Notes under the pieces: model-generated
The model's input: only the letters and a program-made list of their open reading frames with translations
Database searches by the model: none
What the model was told of the DNA's origin: nothing
Virus record (IMG/VR): IMGVR_UViG_3300035158_000183
Location: 110,035 to 174,034 of that record
Length of the DNA: 64,000 bases
Strand: one strand, 5' to 3'
From: a virus
Translations under genes and position numbers: made by a program
Part shown: in pieces, positions 19,374 through 28,104 of the stretch
Position numbering within the stretch: the first letter of the stretch is position 1
How the letters are laid out: each line of letters opens with the position of its first letter

Positions 19374-19890
19374 TCAAGACACTAGAACGCTTCTTGCCTT
19401 CTCGCTCTACTTCTTCACAGGCATGTAGTAGTGTCAGGTTGTCGTCTTCCTGCGGCAGCGCCTTAATGTACTTGATGATGGTACTGTGGTGCTTGTCTAA
19501 GAGGATATCGGCCTCGTCATAGAATTTCTTCTCAATAACCCAGCCATCTTCCTCTACAGCCTGTTCCTCTAAATCTTCAGGGCTTATGGTAGTCACCGAT
19601 ATGATTTCAGGTATTGTATCCTGTTCCTCAGGTATATCTTCGGTGTCTACTGTATTCCCATCAAACATGATTATCTGGTCTGTAGTACCTGGTATTACCT
19701 CCTGGGAGGCATCCCCAGACAGCAGGATTACCTCACGAGCTAATATACTCTTATCGATAATATCTTTCTGTGTGGGAGTGAGCTTATCGATGTCGAGAAG
19801 CGGACTAATCCGGTTGCCCGGATGAAGCTTGATAGGGTTAAGAATCCAAAATGGTGCCATTCCTATCAGCTTCAATCTGGCGAGTCTCAT
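19342..19890 (-). CDS. Hypothetical protein downstream of major capsid gene
   Basis: This 182-residue protein has a short N-terminal part resembling a capsid or connector accessory protein (KLHPGNRISPLLDIDKLT), then a very acidic middle. It is the first gene after the terminator that follows the capsid gene. No catalytic motif is visible. Confidence 0.6.
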   Translation of the reverse strand: MRLARLKLIGMAPFWILNPIKLHPGNRISPLLDIDKLTPTQKDIIDKSILAREVILLSGDASQEVIPGTTDQIIMFDGNTVDTEDIPEEQDTIPEIISVTTISPEDLEEQAVEEDGWVIEKKFYDEADILLDKHHSTIIKYIKALPQEDDNLTLLHACEEVEREGKKRSSVLNAIETAISEY

Positions 19891-19924
19891 ATCATACTCC
19901 TTGGCTAGAGACCTCTATCAAACA

Positions 19925-19962
19925 AAAGGGGAGAAGGAGCATGTTCACTCCTACTCCCCTTT
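19925..19962 (-). terminator. Rho-independent terminator after the major capsid gene
   Basis: On the minus strand an AAAGGGGAG / CTCCCCTTT outer stem and a GGAG / CTCC inner stem close an 8-nt loop and are followed by TTTTGTTTG. The hairpin starts 25 nt beyond the capsid stop codon. It would let the capsid message accumulate to a higher level than the downstream neck and tail genes. Confidence 0.75.
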
Positions 19963-19987
19963 CGAGCTACGATGATGAGACCGACGC

Positions 19988-21256
19988 TTATAGACCGCTG
20001 ATAGCTGTCGTTACGTCCAGCTCATCCAGAGAACCAGCAGAAGAAATCGTTGGGTGTACTGGAAGTGCGATTTCGTTTGCCTTGATAGGTACGTTTCGCA
20101 TCACGCCGACGGCGAGACCATCTTCGTACACTGCAAATGCATAACGCTCTTTCAGTTTCACCTTCATGATATCCGCATTCATATCTTCCCACTGATCCGT
20201 GCTGACATCCTCATCCACAACCAGCGCACCGAGGTTTGCCGAGTCGAAGATCATGATGTCGCATGTGTGGTTGTCCTCGTTGAACGGAACGAATGGACTT
20301 ACCAGCACACGCAGCGGGTACGGGAAGTAGTTCGGAATCACTGCTGGGCTGTTGAGGTTCTGGTCGATCTGATTCGCATTCTCCGGATCAGATGCTGTCG
20401 CACCAGCCGCATTCTCCGGCGGTGTGTACTGACCATAGCCACCCTGCATACCCATCTTGCTCTGGTTCGCAGAGTTCCATGGGAGACCCTGTTTCGCCAT
20501 GTTATGGCGCTGGAACCACTGACCGTTGCCTGTATTCTTAGCGATAGTCTGCAGGAACGGATCAATCATCCACATGGACCATGCCAGTGGGTGAAGCAGA
20601 ATAGTATCAGGAGTATAGCCCTGCATCATGATATGGGAATACCCCTTCAGAAGGTCTTCCATGCGGCAGGAGCCGTTGCCAGCACCTGTCATGGAGCGCC
20701 CTGTGCAGGTCCCATACATAGATTCCGTTGGGTTCTTGTTGTCGAACAGTGATACGCCCATCCCAGAGATGAAGTCCATACCCTTCTTCTCCTTATGACG
20801 GTCCAGACCACGACGGCCGGCTCTGACGTGCATGTTCATGATGTCATACTGGGAGTACTTCTGCATTTCCTCAGTAATCTTAAACATAATACCCGTCTTA
20901 CCAACGTTGATGGTCACGGAACCAGGTGCTACGTTCAGGCTCTGTTCTGGATAGGTCTGACCTTCTGCAAGGTCGAAAGCTACCATGGCGCCCATTGCCG
21001 GGAACGTAATTCTGGCCGCTGGGGTGTAGGCGATACGATCTAGAAGAGACGGGATGATGAGCATCGGCTCTACCGGCTCACGCACGATCTCTTCAATAAC
21101 CTTCGGCATCCAAATCGCTGCCTGGGGAGTTGCCAGGAGATCCCTGAACTCCACCTTGGACTGCGTAGGAACGTTGAACCCGAAGTTGAACCAGGTGTCC
21201 CTATACAGTTTGTATTCGTCGCCGAAGGCCTTGGCTGAATCAAATTTCTTACTCAT
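19988..21256 (-). CDS. Major capsid protein (HK97 fold)
   Basis: This 422-residue protein lies two genes after the prohead protease/scaffold and is followed by a strong terminator. Features consistent with an HK97-fold capsid are a helical N-arm, then FPAMGAMVAFDLAEGQTYPE, KTGIMFKITEEMQKYSQYD and MNMHVRAGRRGLDRHKEK (P-domain long helix). A substrate-loop region and a C-terminal IPNYFPYPLRVLVSPFVPF segment followed by ERYAFAVYEDGLAVGVMRN are typical of the A-domain. The ribosome binding site (GGAGG) is strong. Confidence 0.85.
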   Translation of the reverse strand: MSKKFDSAKAFGDEYKLYRDTWFNFGFNVPTQSKVEFRDLLATPQAAIWMPKVIEEIVREPVEPMLIIPSLLDRIAYTPAARITFPAMGAMVAFDLAEGQTYPEQSLNVAPGSVTINVGKTGIMFKITEEMQKYSQYDIMNMHVRAGRRGLDRHKEKKGMDFISGMGVSLFDNKNPTESMYGTCTGRSMTGAGNGSCRMEDLLKGYSHIMMQGYTPDTILLHPLAWSMWMIDPFLQTIAKNTGNGQWFQRHNMAKQGLPWNSANQSKMGMQGGYGQYTPPENAAGATASDPENANQIDQNLNSPAVIPNYFPYPLRVLVSPFVPFNEDNHTCDIMIFDSANLGALVVDEDVSTDQWEDMNADIMKVKLKERYAFAVYEDGLAVGVMRNVPIKANEIALPVHPTISSAGSLDELDVTTAISGL

Positions 21257-21277
21257 TGGTTTTTCCTCCGACTTAGG

Positions 21278-22672
21278 TTATCGACCGATAAGGTTGACTA
21301 TGACCATTCGCTCTGCGCCGCCCGCATATGTGAGTTGATCACTTCGCCCACCGGTTGCAGAACCAGGTGTACGCATATTTGCTGCAGTCTGGCCTGCGTA
21401 TGCTGTTTTTACCTTCTCCAGGTAGTCTCGTGGATACTCATTGACACCAATGATCTGACCTACGATACCATTCTGGTGATTCTGAATTGCCTGCTCAAGC
21501 TGTGCGGAGATGTCTGCATCTGCGCCCGTACCGTAGTTTGGGTCAGCACTGTAGACAGCAAACGAAGAGTTATAACCTTCTGCAGTACCGATATCCAGTG
21601 AGGCCTTGACCAGGTTACTGGACTCGTCGTAGGTGAGGAAGTCACCGAACGAGAGATTTCCTGTGGCACACATGTAAGTGTTGCCTGCCGACGCTACAGC
21701 ATCCTCGTAGTTGTAATACGTGATAGTTGCGCCAGTTGTCCATGGGGATGGGATAGCGTTGCCGCCAGCCTCATACAGGAACAGGAGACCCAGCTCTGTG
21801 TCCAGGAAGTAGTCTCCAGCAGCTGAGATAGCTGTCACGGAGCCAACTTTCTTGGTCAGACCCGATACGGATGGAGTGAGTGGTGTATCCATCGTGATGG
21901 CTGCCAGCGGGAACTTGGCGAACAGGTAGCAAACTACGTTGTCGCCTGCAGATACGTCGTTGGAGTACTTCACGATTTCAGTGATCTGCGTTGAGCTGAA
22001 CCATCCACCGGCACGAGGTGTCGTACCATCCAGCTGGTTCTGAAGCAGCGCTGCCGCTCCACCCGTGTTGTCATTAGCCATTGTTTCTGTAGCTTCCTCT
22101 GCTGGTACCACTGGAACAGTGATGCAGTAGTCACAGGTTACGGCTGTAAGAGCCTGTGGGCGGAAGTTGTGCTGGTAAAGCTCGCCTGGGTTGAAATGAT
22201 CTGGCCCAGCTGCTTTCCAGTAGTTATAGGACGACACGCCGATAGGCTTCGAAATGAAGTCCATGGCTCTCTCGCCTTCACGGATCAGGCCGCGTTCTTT
22301 GAGAGCGTCAGAGACCTGCTCTTCAGTGTAGCTAACAGCGCCTGCCACTGCTACACCTGTGGTGAGGTCGATGACGTTCTCTGCGGCGTCTGTAGCCGTA
22401 TAGGTGAGAATAGTCGTTCCACTTGCTTTGTTCCAGGCCTTGCGCAGACCTGCTGGGACGAGGTGTCCTCTTCGATCTTCCGCCACTACCTTACCTGCGG
22501 AGATGACAATGTAGTACTCATATTCATAGTCGTACCGCTGTACAGGCAGCCAGGGAGCAGCGAAGCTTTCAAAGTGAGGACGCTCAGAGTGGGAGTACTC
22601 CACGTTGGGAGTAACACGGCCCATGCGATCCCAGAATTTGTGATTGGGATTATATCCTCTGTCGATTGCCAT
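21278..22672 (-). CDS. Head protein candidate (decoration or vertex type)
   Basis: This 464-residue protein lies between the protease/scaffold and capsid genes. Near residues 50-75 it contains YIVISAGKVVAEDRRGHLVPAG, here noted as the 'SAGKVVAxD..G.LVPAG' signature. That signature resembles short phage capsid-stabilising proteins, with the rest being strand-rich Ala/Thr/Gly sequence. It could be a decoration protein, a minor capsid or a head-associated protein. The call is by position and style. Confidence 0.6.
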   Translation of the reverse strand: MAIDRGYNPNHKFWDRMGRVTPNVEYSHSERPHFESFAAPWLPVQRYDYEYEYYIVISAGKVVAEDRRGHLVPAGLRKAWNKASGTTILTYTATDAAENVIDLTTGVAVAGAVSYTEEQVSDALKERGLIREGERAMDFISKPIGVSSYNYWKAAGPDHFNPGELYQHNFRPQALTAVTCDYCITVPVVPAEEATETMANDNTGGAAALLQNQLDGTTPRAGGWFSSTQITEIVKYSNDVSAGDNVVCYLFAKFPLAAITMDTPLTPSVSGLTKKVGSVTAISAAGDYFLDTELGLLFLYEAGGNAIPSPWTTGATITYYNYEDAVASAGNTYMCATGNLSFGDFLTYDESSNLVKASLDIGTAEGYNSSFAVYSADPNYGTGADADISAQLEQAIQNHQNGIVGQIIGVNEYPRDYLEKVKTAYAGQTAANMRTPGSATGGRSDQLTYAGGAERMVIVNLIGR

Positions 22673-22694
22673 AGTTGGTTACCTCCTAGTACAT

Positions 22695-24833
22695 CTACTC
22701 AGCGGCACTATCTGATTCCGCTGAAAGGCTTTCAAAAGTCAATTCGTCGGTAAACATATCCAATGCCTTCATTCTATCATAAATCTTCTGTGCATCGGAA
22801 ATTTGCCCATCGGCGATCAACTCTTTGATATTGTTGATAGCTTCCACGGCTGGAGCAGAGAGACCCTCTGGCAGCTGTGTATTGTTCTTGTCTGTGTTGA
22901 CTGTCGGGTTATCCACAGAGCCGTCTGGCTCACGAGACATCCCATCATTCAGTTTATTTACAATGACTTGCAGATCAAAGCCATCTGTGATGGCAGCTTC
23001 CTGCTTGTCGAGGTCTGCATCCTTGAGGGCCTCCTGAGCTTTCTCGATATCCTCGAATTTGCCATTCAGGACGCCTACTAAGGCCAAATTATCGGCTCTG
23101 GCTTTGTAGAGAGACGCGCCAAGCTCCACATAGGAGTCTACCTGTGCACGGTAGTCCTCGTATGCTCTCTGCAGCTCTCCACGGAGAACCTGGAGAGTAT
23201 CCTGCAGGCTTTCAAGCTCCTGCTTGGCCTCTGTGGCTGCTGCCTCAGCTGTTTCAGCCTTCTCTTGGTGTACAGCACAGTCGCTGCAGTCACGCTGGAC
23301 CTTCAGGTCGCGGCTGATGAGTTCTAGCTCAGCTGAGTGGAATAGAGTGCGGAGATCCTCATTGTTGAGGTCTTTCAGCTGGTCCTCTGCACATGGTGAA
23401 GTGTTGCTGTCGGCTGGTGAAGTATCAGGCGCACTATCTGCAGAATCGTTGTTCTTGGACCCTCCACAGCCCAGGGCCTTCGCCTTACGTGCCACACATG
23501 CAAGAATCCTAGACTTATCGCCAGGACCCTTATAGCGGCCGATAAGTCGTCTGGCTGCTGTTACATGTGCACAATCCGGGACTGGGAAGGAACGATCCGG
23601 GCCACAGAATGTTGAGCCGGCTAGACCCTTACGCTGCTTGGCAGTAAGTCTGGCGTCAGCTGCGTCAAACTCTTCCTGCGTAATAAGCCCTTCATCTAAC
23701 ATAGCCTTAAGCTCAACCTGCATATTGTCTGCTACTTCATCAGCATTTACTTTCTGATCTGCTGTTTCCAGGTCTTCCAGAGCATACTGAATCGCTGTTT
23801 CCTCATCCAGCTCAGCCTCTTCCTGGAATGGGAAGAACTCGGCGTCGCCCTTGAGAGCTGCGATCTTCTGCGCAAAGTCAGCCAAGACCTTCTCCTCTGC
23901 TTCCTTGCGGAGCTTCTTGAGGGTCTCAAAGACCTTCTTCTCAGCATCAGAAAGAACGATTTCGTCTTTAGCTGATTTTGCCATATCGTCCTCCTTGTTG
24001 TGGTAATCCTTAAACTCGAAGACAGTATCCGTAAGAATATCAAATACTTCCTCTTGTTTATTAAGTACAGTTACTACCTTATTATTGTCAGCGTTAGCCT
24101 CATCCATAATCTGGACAGCCACTAGAGTGTCGCCCTCCAGAGCTACGAAGCTAGTCTCTAGGTATTGGTGTACGCCAGGGATGGCCAGGGCGGGGAACTT
24201 ATGACCATCCTCTGCATCATCCTCGTACATTTCCCCCATATCGTGCTCGCAGAAGCCATCGGCGGCCCAGTTTTGGCCACAGATCAGGCAGTGTGCGGCG
24301 CCTGGGGAGCGGAAATGTGTGGATACGGCGTCAAAGCGGCCATCTCTGACCTGCTCAATGGTTTCCTTGTCATAAATGTCAGCATACAGCTCGATGTAAC
24401 CAAGTCCTCGCCACTCTTCCTTCTCCGTGATACCAGCACGCATAAGGTTTCTGGCAGCCTTCAACTGGTCCTTCATGGGAGCACTACTGCTCATAAGGGA
24501 CTGGATGTCAGGGTTATCCTGTAGCTCTTCAGGTATAGTCGGGACGAACCTGGCGCTACGAACTACACCTACTGGATCCGATTCTAGATCGTGGTGCTTA
24601 AGGATCTTGGTGGGCTTTTCGCCTACCCTGAAGGTGCCTACTCCTTCAGCCATGCGCGATGGGATATAGAAACGCCTATTCCGATTTAATACCCCAGCAT
24701 GGCTAGCCTCCATGCGGATACGCAGAGCCTTAGATAGAGGGGCCGCACTGAGAAAATCCGTCCATTCATCGACCTGTTGCTCTGTAGGCTTGGTCAGCCT
24801 AAAGTAGTCAGTGAACGTAAGATTGATTGTCAT
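22695..24833 (-). CDS. Prohead maturation protease fused to scaffold-like region
   Basis: I place the start at ATG 24833 (9 nt after AAGGAG), giving 712 residues; a longer frame begins at GTG 24860. The N-terminal third resembles head maturation serine proteases. It has the HAGVLNRNRRFY motif (His45), a LKHHDLESDPVG segment near 80, and VSTHF with candidate Ser171. A zinc-knuckle-like CLICG...C.H cluster follows at 182-197. The remainder is acidic, coiled-coil-rich scaffold-like sequence. It includes a conserved-looking RSFPVPDCAHVTAARRLI element (about residue 410-430) known from phage scaffold or capsid-assembly proteins. Confidence 0.75.
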   Translation of the reverse strand: MTINLTFTDYFRLTKPTEQQVDEWTDFLSAAPLSKALRIRMEASHAGVLNRNRRFYIPSRMAEGVGTFRVGEKPTKILKHHDLESDPVGVVRSARFVPTIPEELQDNPDIQSLMSSSAPMKDQLKAARNLMRAGITEKEEWRGLGYIELYADIYDKETIEQVRDGRFDAVSTHFRSPGAAHCLICGQNWAADGFCEHDMGEMYEDDAEDGHKFPALAIPGVHQYLETSFVALEGDTLVAVQIMDEANADNNKVVTVLNKQEEVFDILTDTVFEFKDYHNKEDDMAKSAKDEIVLSDAEKKVFETLKKLRKEAEEKVLADFAQKIAALKGDAEFFPFQEEAELDEETAIQYALEDLETADQKVNADEVADNMQVELKAMLDEGLITQEEFDAADARLTAKQRKGLAGSTFCGPDRSFPVPDCAHVTAARRLIGRYKGPGDKSRILACVARKAKALGCGGSKNNDSADSAPDTSPADSNTSPCAEDQLKDLNNEDLRTLFHSAELELISRDLKVQRDCSDCAVHQEKAETAEAAATEAKQELESLQDTLQVLRGELQRAYEDYRAQVDSYVELGASLYKARADNLALVGVLNGKFEDIEKAQEALKDADLDKQEAAITDGFDLQVIVNKLNDGMSREPDGSVDNPTVNTDKNNTQLPEGLSAPAVEAINNIKELIADGQISDAQKIYDRMKALDMFTDELTFESLSAESDSAAE

Positions 24834-24846
24834 ACTGTTACACTCC

Positions 24847-27800
24847 TTAGCCACCGACACCCAATTCGACCGTGCAGGTACAATGGGGGTGTAAAGGTGG
24901 CAGTTCTTCGTAGATTATAGCATCTGAGTTTTTGTAATTCAAAGGATGTTTATCACAGATTTCGCAAGGTTCACTTCCGTGACGGTGAGAAACCAGCTCT
25001 TCGAAGTCCAAAACCCGGTATCCACTGGCCTTGCCATAGTTGTAGGCCCTCATAATCTCACTGTTGTCTATCATGGCTGTTCTGTGGCGCAGGGCCTGTA
25101 GCATCAGGCCGGCGAATATGGCATCCTCAGCCTTCAGGCCTGGAGATTTCATAGTATACCGATCTAAGCTCTGAATGACCTCTTTCCTGAGTTTCATCAT
25201 ATATCTGGTGATGTGGTCGTTGATCTTCTCGTCAGCTCTCCCGGCATTTACTTGCCATATTTCGACATTTATGTCTCGTATACCCTGTCTATAGGCTTGG
25301 CGGGCCAGTAAGCTGAGGCGTTCTGCTGCCTTGCCGAAGGCTGCGTCTACCATAACCTGGAGTTCCTTGGTGCGGGCACCACGGTTCCGGATCTGGATAT
25401 CGATATCATTTCTGAGGATATCGTAAGCTGTCTGAAGAGGCGGCTGCTGGCTGAATATGTAATCTAGTGTAGGAACGGCATTTCGCAGGCCGAAGTTGTC
25501 CTTGTTGACCTTGGCACTGGCTCTGGTGCCATGCTGGTTAGCAGGCTTGTTCTTATTAGTAACAGAGTTGCCGCCAGCAGACTTGGTTTTGTTTTGTGCC
25601 GTTCTGGAGACTGCTTCGGACTGGGATGTTGCAGTTCCTGGCTCGTCGAGGGACTGGAGTATAACCTTGTCTCTCTCGATCAGCCCATATTGAGTCATAG
25701 CCCAATCTCCATCACCCTTCACGAACATACGACCCTTGCTATTGGAGGTCGGCCAACCCTCACCCTCAAATGGCTCGTAGCCTAGCTCGATACGCATCTC
25801 TGGATGGGTGATGGCGTTCTTCAGGAAGATATCCACAAAGTGATTCTCTTTAGCCTGGCGGGCCTCGAAGTCAATCTCCTTGAACTTGAGGTATACCTTG
25901 TTCTCTTCGTCGAAGAGCGAGCCATCCGAGAAGGTACTCTCCAACATGAGTTCGCGTATTATGAATGACTCGAACTGTGAGGCAAATTCTTTCTGATCAG
26001 CCTTGGTGTCGTCGATGAGGTTGCGTGACATGGTCTGGGCAGTAGAGTTCCCCTGAATGCTGATCTTTCCATTTCTTCTAACAACTAATACATGATTCGG
26101 GACCTCAAAAGCCCATACCTTGTCTCTGTAAAAAACCTTTTTGATTTGATGATCTCTTACTTCGACCACTGTCTTTGGATGGATATTAATCCTGCCAACG
26201 CCCTTATGGGCTGGTCCTAATGAAGACCGAAGACCCAACCTTGATGTTAGTTCTTGTATACCATCTAACAGCTCTTTACTACTTGAGCTATATGAAAAAC
26301 CCTTACGACCTGGCCTAGAATCATAAGATCCATCTCCTGAAACCAAAGCCACAAGAAGTAACCAAAGTTGTTTTGCTGGTAGGTTTAGAAATTCTCTTGG
26401 AATCTTTTTGTTATCGCTATAAGTACCAACATTCTCTGCCAAATATGTCCAAAGCGATTTACAATTTATCCAGAACCTAGAGCAAGAATCAGAATCGTTT
26501 ATATACTCATTAAACCTAAACGGCAATCTCTCAAGTACTGTTCTAATCTTGATTACTTTTTCAGGATTAGTCTTATTGCTTTGAGAGATAGAGATAGCCC
26601 ATTTATTATCTTGTTTGGCTAAAGTTCCCTCGGATATAAAATACCCTAAAAACTCAAGCCAATCATCCATGTCTATATTATTAAATGGACCAAGGTTGTC
26701 ATGATTGGTTATATTAGGGCTATAATCTACTTGAGGAAGATCAAATGTAGACTGTTCTGTCCCTTCTACTTCTGATGGAGAAGCTAATAAACAAAACTTC
26801 TTTACGTCAATATCTTGAACTTCTCTTAACTCCCAAGTAATTTTATCTTTCCAGCCAATTCTCCCAAAATATAATTTGTGATTTGGCGTCACGACAAGAT
26901 CAACATGACGATTACTAATCTTATAAAGTTCCCCCTCATAATCATAAGTAAGCAAACCATCAACTGGCTTCTGAAATTCTAATTGTTGGGTTTCAGGATT
27001 AATAGTACCAACCTTGTCACCATCCCTATAGTCCCAATAATTTTTCCAACCAGAATCTGTAAGAATTTGGGTCTGGTTATCAAAACACCGGTTGGCTGTA
27101 CCACCCTCACCCATATCCACCGAGCTATTGCCAAGACCAGTAAATATCCTCTGCTTGAAGTGAGCTATTACCTTCTCAACTGCTACGGGGCCGGCCTTGG
27201 TAGCCAGTGGAATGATTTCGTGCCGCTCCGGTGTAACCCAGCAACCATCTGTAGGCATTTGGGCCACCTTCAACTGTATCTCTTGGACTTCATCTTTACC
27301 ATCGGGGTTCACAGCAGCAGGGTTATTCTCTGTACCAACCTTGTAGTGGAATAATGGGAAAAGATGCTGGTAGACCAGAAGCTCTATATTCTCTTCAATA
27401 CGGCGCAGAGCGCGGATATCATCCTTAACTGAGGCCAGAACAGGGGTACCCACAGAGTAGCCCTCCCGCTTGTCATAGTAGAAGTGTACCACGTCATCAG
27501 GGCTGAACTCCTTAGCGGTCTTGCCGTAGACCTCCTGCTGGTACTTCTTAAGCCTACCGTATTCGTCTCTCTTGAATCTGACAGTCTCCGGAGCCATTAA
27601 GAAGTAACCCGCTACAGGCTGTAGCTTCTTGCCGTCAGGTGTAGTTCTGACACGACCGCCAGATGCCGGCTCCTTGCGCACCTTCACCCAGAAGGCATTC
27701 GAGGTACGTATTAATGCCCAGATAGTCTGGCTGATCAGGACCGGGAACGGAGTTCCGGTAGCTGTTTCCATTTGCTGGAAGCGTCTCTTGACATAACGCA

Positions 27801-28104
27801 CCCTCTCGGGCTTGGTTCCAACAAACTCGTAGCCCTCCTTCAGGAACAGGTTCTTCTTATTGCGGAATGCTCTGCGAACATAGGATTCGGTATCTATGAT
27901 ACGCCCACATTCTGCCAGATCCCATTCTGGAGCCTCCCAGCGCAATGATGGGGCGCGAGACCTGCCAATATTATTTGTGTATACCTTGGTGGGTGCTGGG
28001 ATGACCCTGGGTATAATAGCTCGCTTAGTCGTTCCCTTTGGCCCCTTACCAAAGCCATCATTCTTGGGCACTATAGTTTTAGCTGTGGTAGATGCCTTAG
28101 CCAT
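24847..28104 (-). CDS. Portal protein with intein and C-terminal MuF-type domain
   Basis: The ORF encodes 1,085 residues. Residues 340-686 are an intein, leaving about 738 residues. The portal region (extein residues 1-560 or so) contains PDDVVHFYYDKREGYSVGTPVLASV and the intein insertion site GGTANR|STAQTMSRN, both typical of phage portals. The last 200 residues form a Mu gpF/SPP1 gp7-like minor head domain. It ends in the signature CEICDKHPLNYK ... LHPHCTCTVEL with paired Cys and His. Portal-MuF fusions are known but less common than separate genes. The portal forms the dodecameric packaging channel. Confidence 0.88.
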   Translation of the reverse strand: MAKASTTAKTIVPKNDGFGKGPKGTTKRAIIPRVIPAPTKVYTNNIGRSRAPSLRWEAPEWDLAECGRIIDTESYVRRAFRNKKNLFLKEGYEFVGTKPERVRYVKRRFQQMETATGTPFPVLISQTIWALIRTSNAFWVKVRKEPASGGRVRTTPDGKKLQPVAGYFLMAPETVRFKRDEYGRLKKYQQEVYGKTAKEFSPDDVVHFYYDKREGYSVGTPVLASVKDDIRALRRIEENIELLVYQHLFPLFHYKVGTENNPAAVNPDGKDEVQEIQLKVAQMPTDGCWVTPERHEIIPLATKAGPVAVEKVIAHFKQRIFTGLGNSSVDMGEGGTANRCFDNQTQILTDSGWKNYWDYRDGDKVGTINPETQQLEFQKPVDGLLTYDYEGELYKISNRHVDLVVTPNHKLYFGRIGWKDKITWELREVQDIDVKKFCLLASPSEVEGTEQSTFDLPQVDYSPNITNHDNLGPFNNIDMDDWLEFLGYFISEGTLAKQDNKWAISISQSNKTNPEKVIKIRTVLERLPFRFNEYINDSDSCSRFWINCKSLWTYLAENVGTYSDNKKIPREFLNLPAKQLWLLLVALVSGDGSYDSRPGRKGFSYSSSSKELLDGIQELTSRLGLRSSLGPAHKGVGRINIHPKTVVEVRDHQIKKVFYRDKVWAFEVPNHVLVVRRNGKISIQGNSTAQTMSRNLIDDTKADQKEFASQFESFIIRELMLESTFSDGSLFDEENKVYLKFKEIDFEARQAKENHFVDIFLKNAITHPEMRIELGYEPFEGEGWPTSNSKGRMFVKGDGDWAMTQYGLIERDKVILQSLDEPGTATSQSEAVSRTAQNKTKSAGGNSVTNKNKPANQHGTRASAKVNKDNFGLRNAVPTLDYIFSQQPPLQTAYDILRNDIDIQIRNRGARTKELQVMVDAAFGKAAERLSLLARQAYRQGIRDINVEIWQVNAGRADEKINDHITRYMMKLRKEVIQSLDRYTMKSPGLKAEDAIFAGLMLQALRHRTAMIDNSEIMRAYNYGKASGYRVLDFEELVSHRHGSEPCEICDKHPLNYKNSDAIIYEELPPLHPHCTCTVELGVGG
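26047..27087 (-). mobile_element. Portal intein (LAGLIDADG type, 347 aa)
   Basis: The intein starts at Cys340 (CFDNQTQILTDSGW), with block B VTPNHKL. Homing-endonuclease motifs are FLGYFISEGT and LVALVSGDGS, both with the acidic residue. The exit is KISIQGN followed by Ser. The penultimate residue is Gly rather than the usual His, a substitution tolerated in some functional inteins. The DNA is clearly more A+T-rich than the portal exteins, indicating separate ancestry. Confidence 0.93.
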
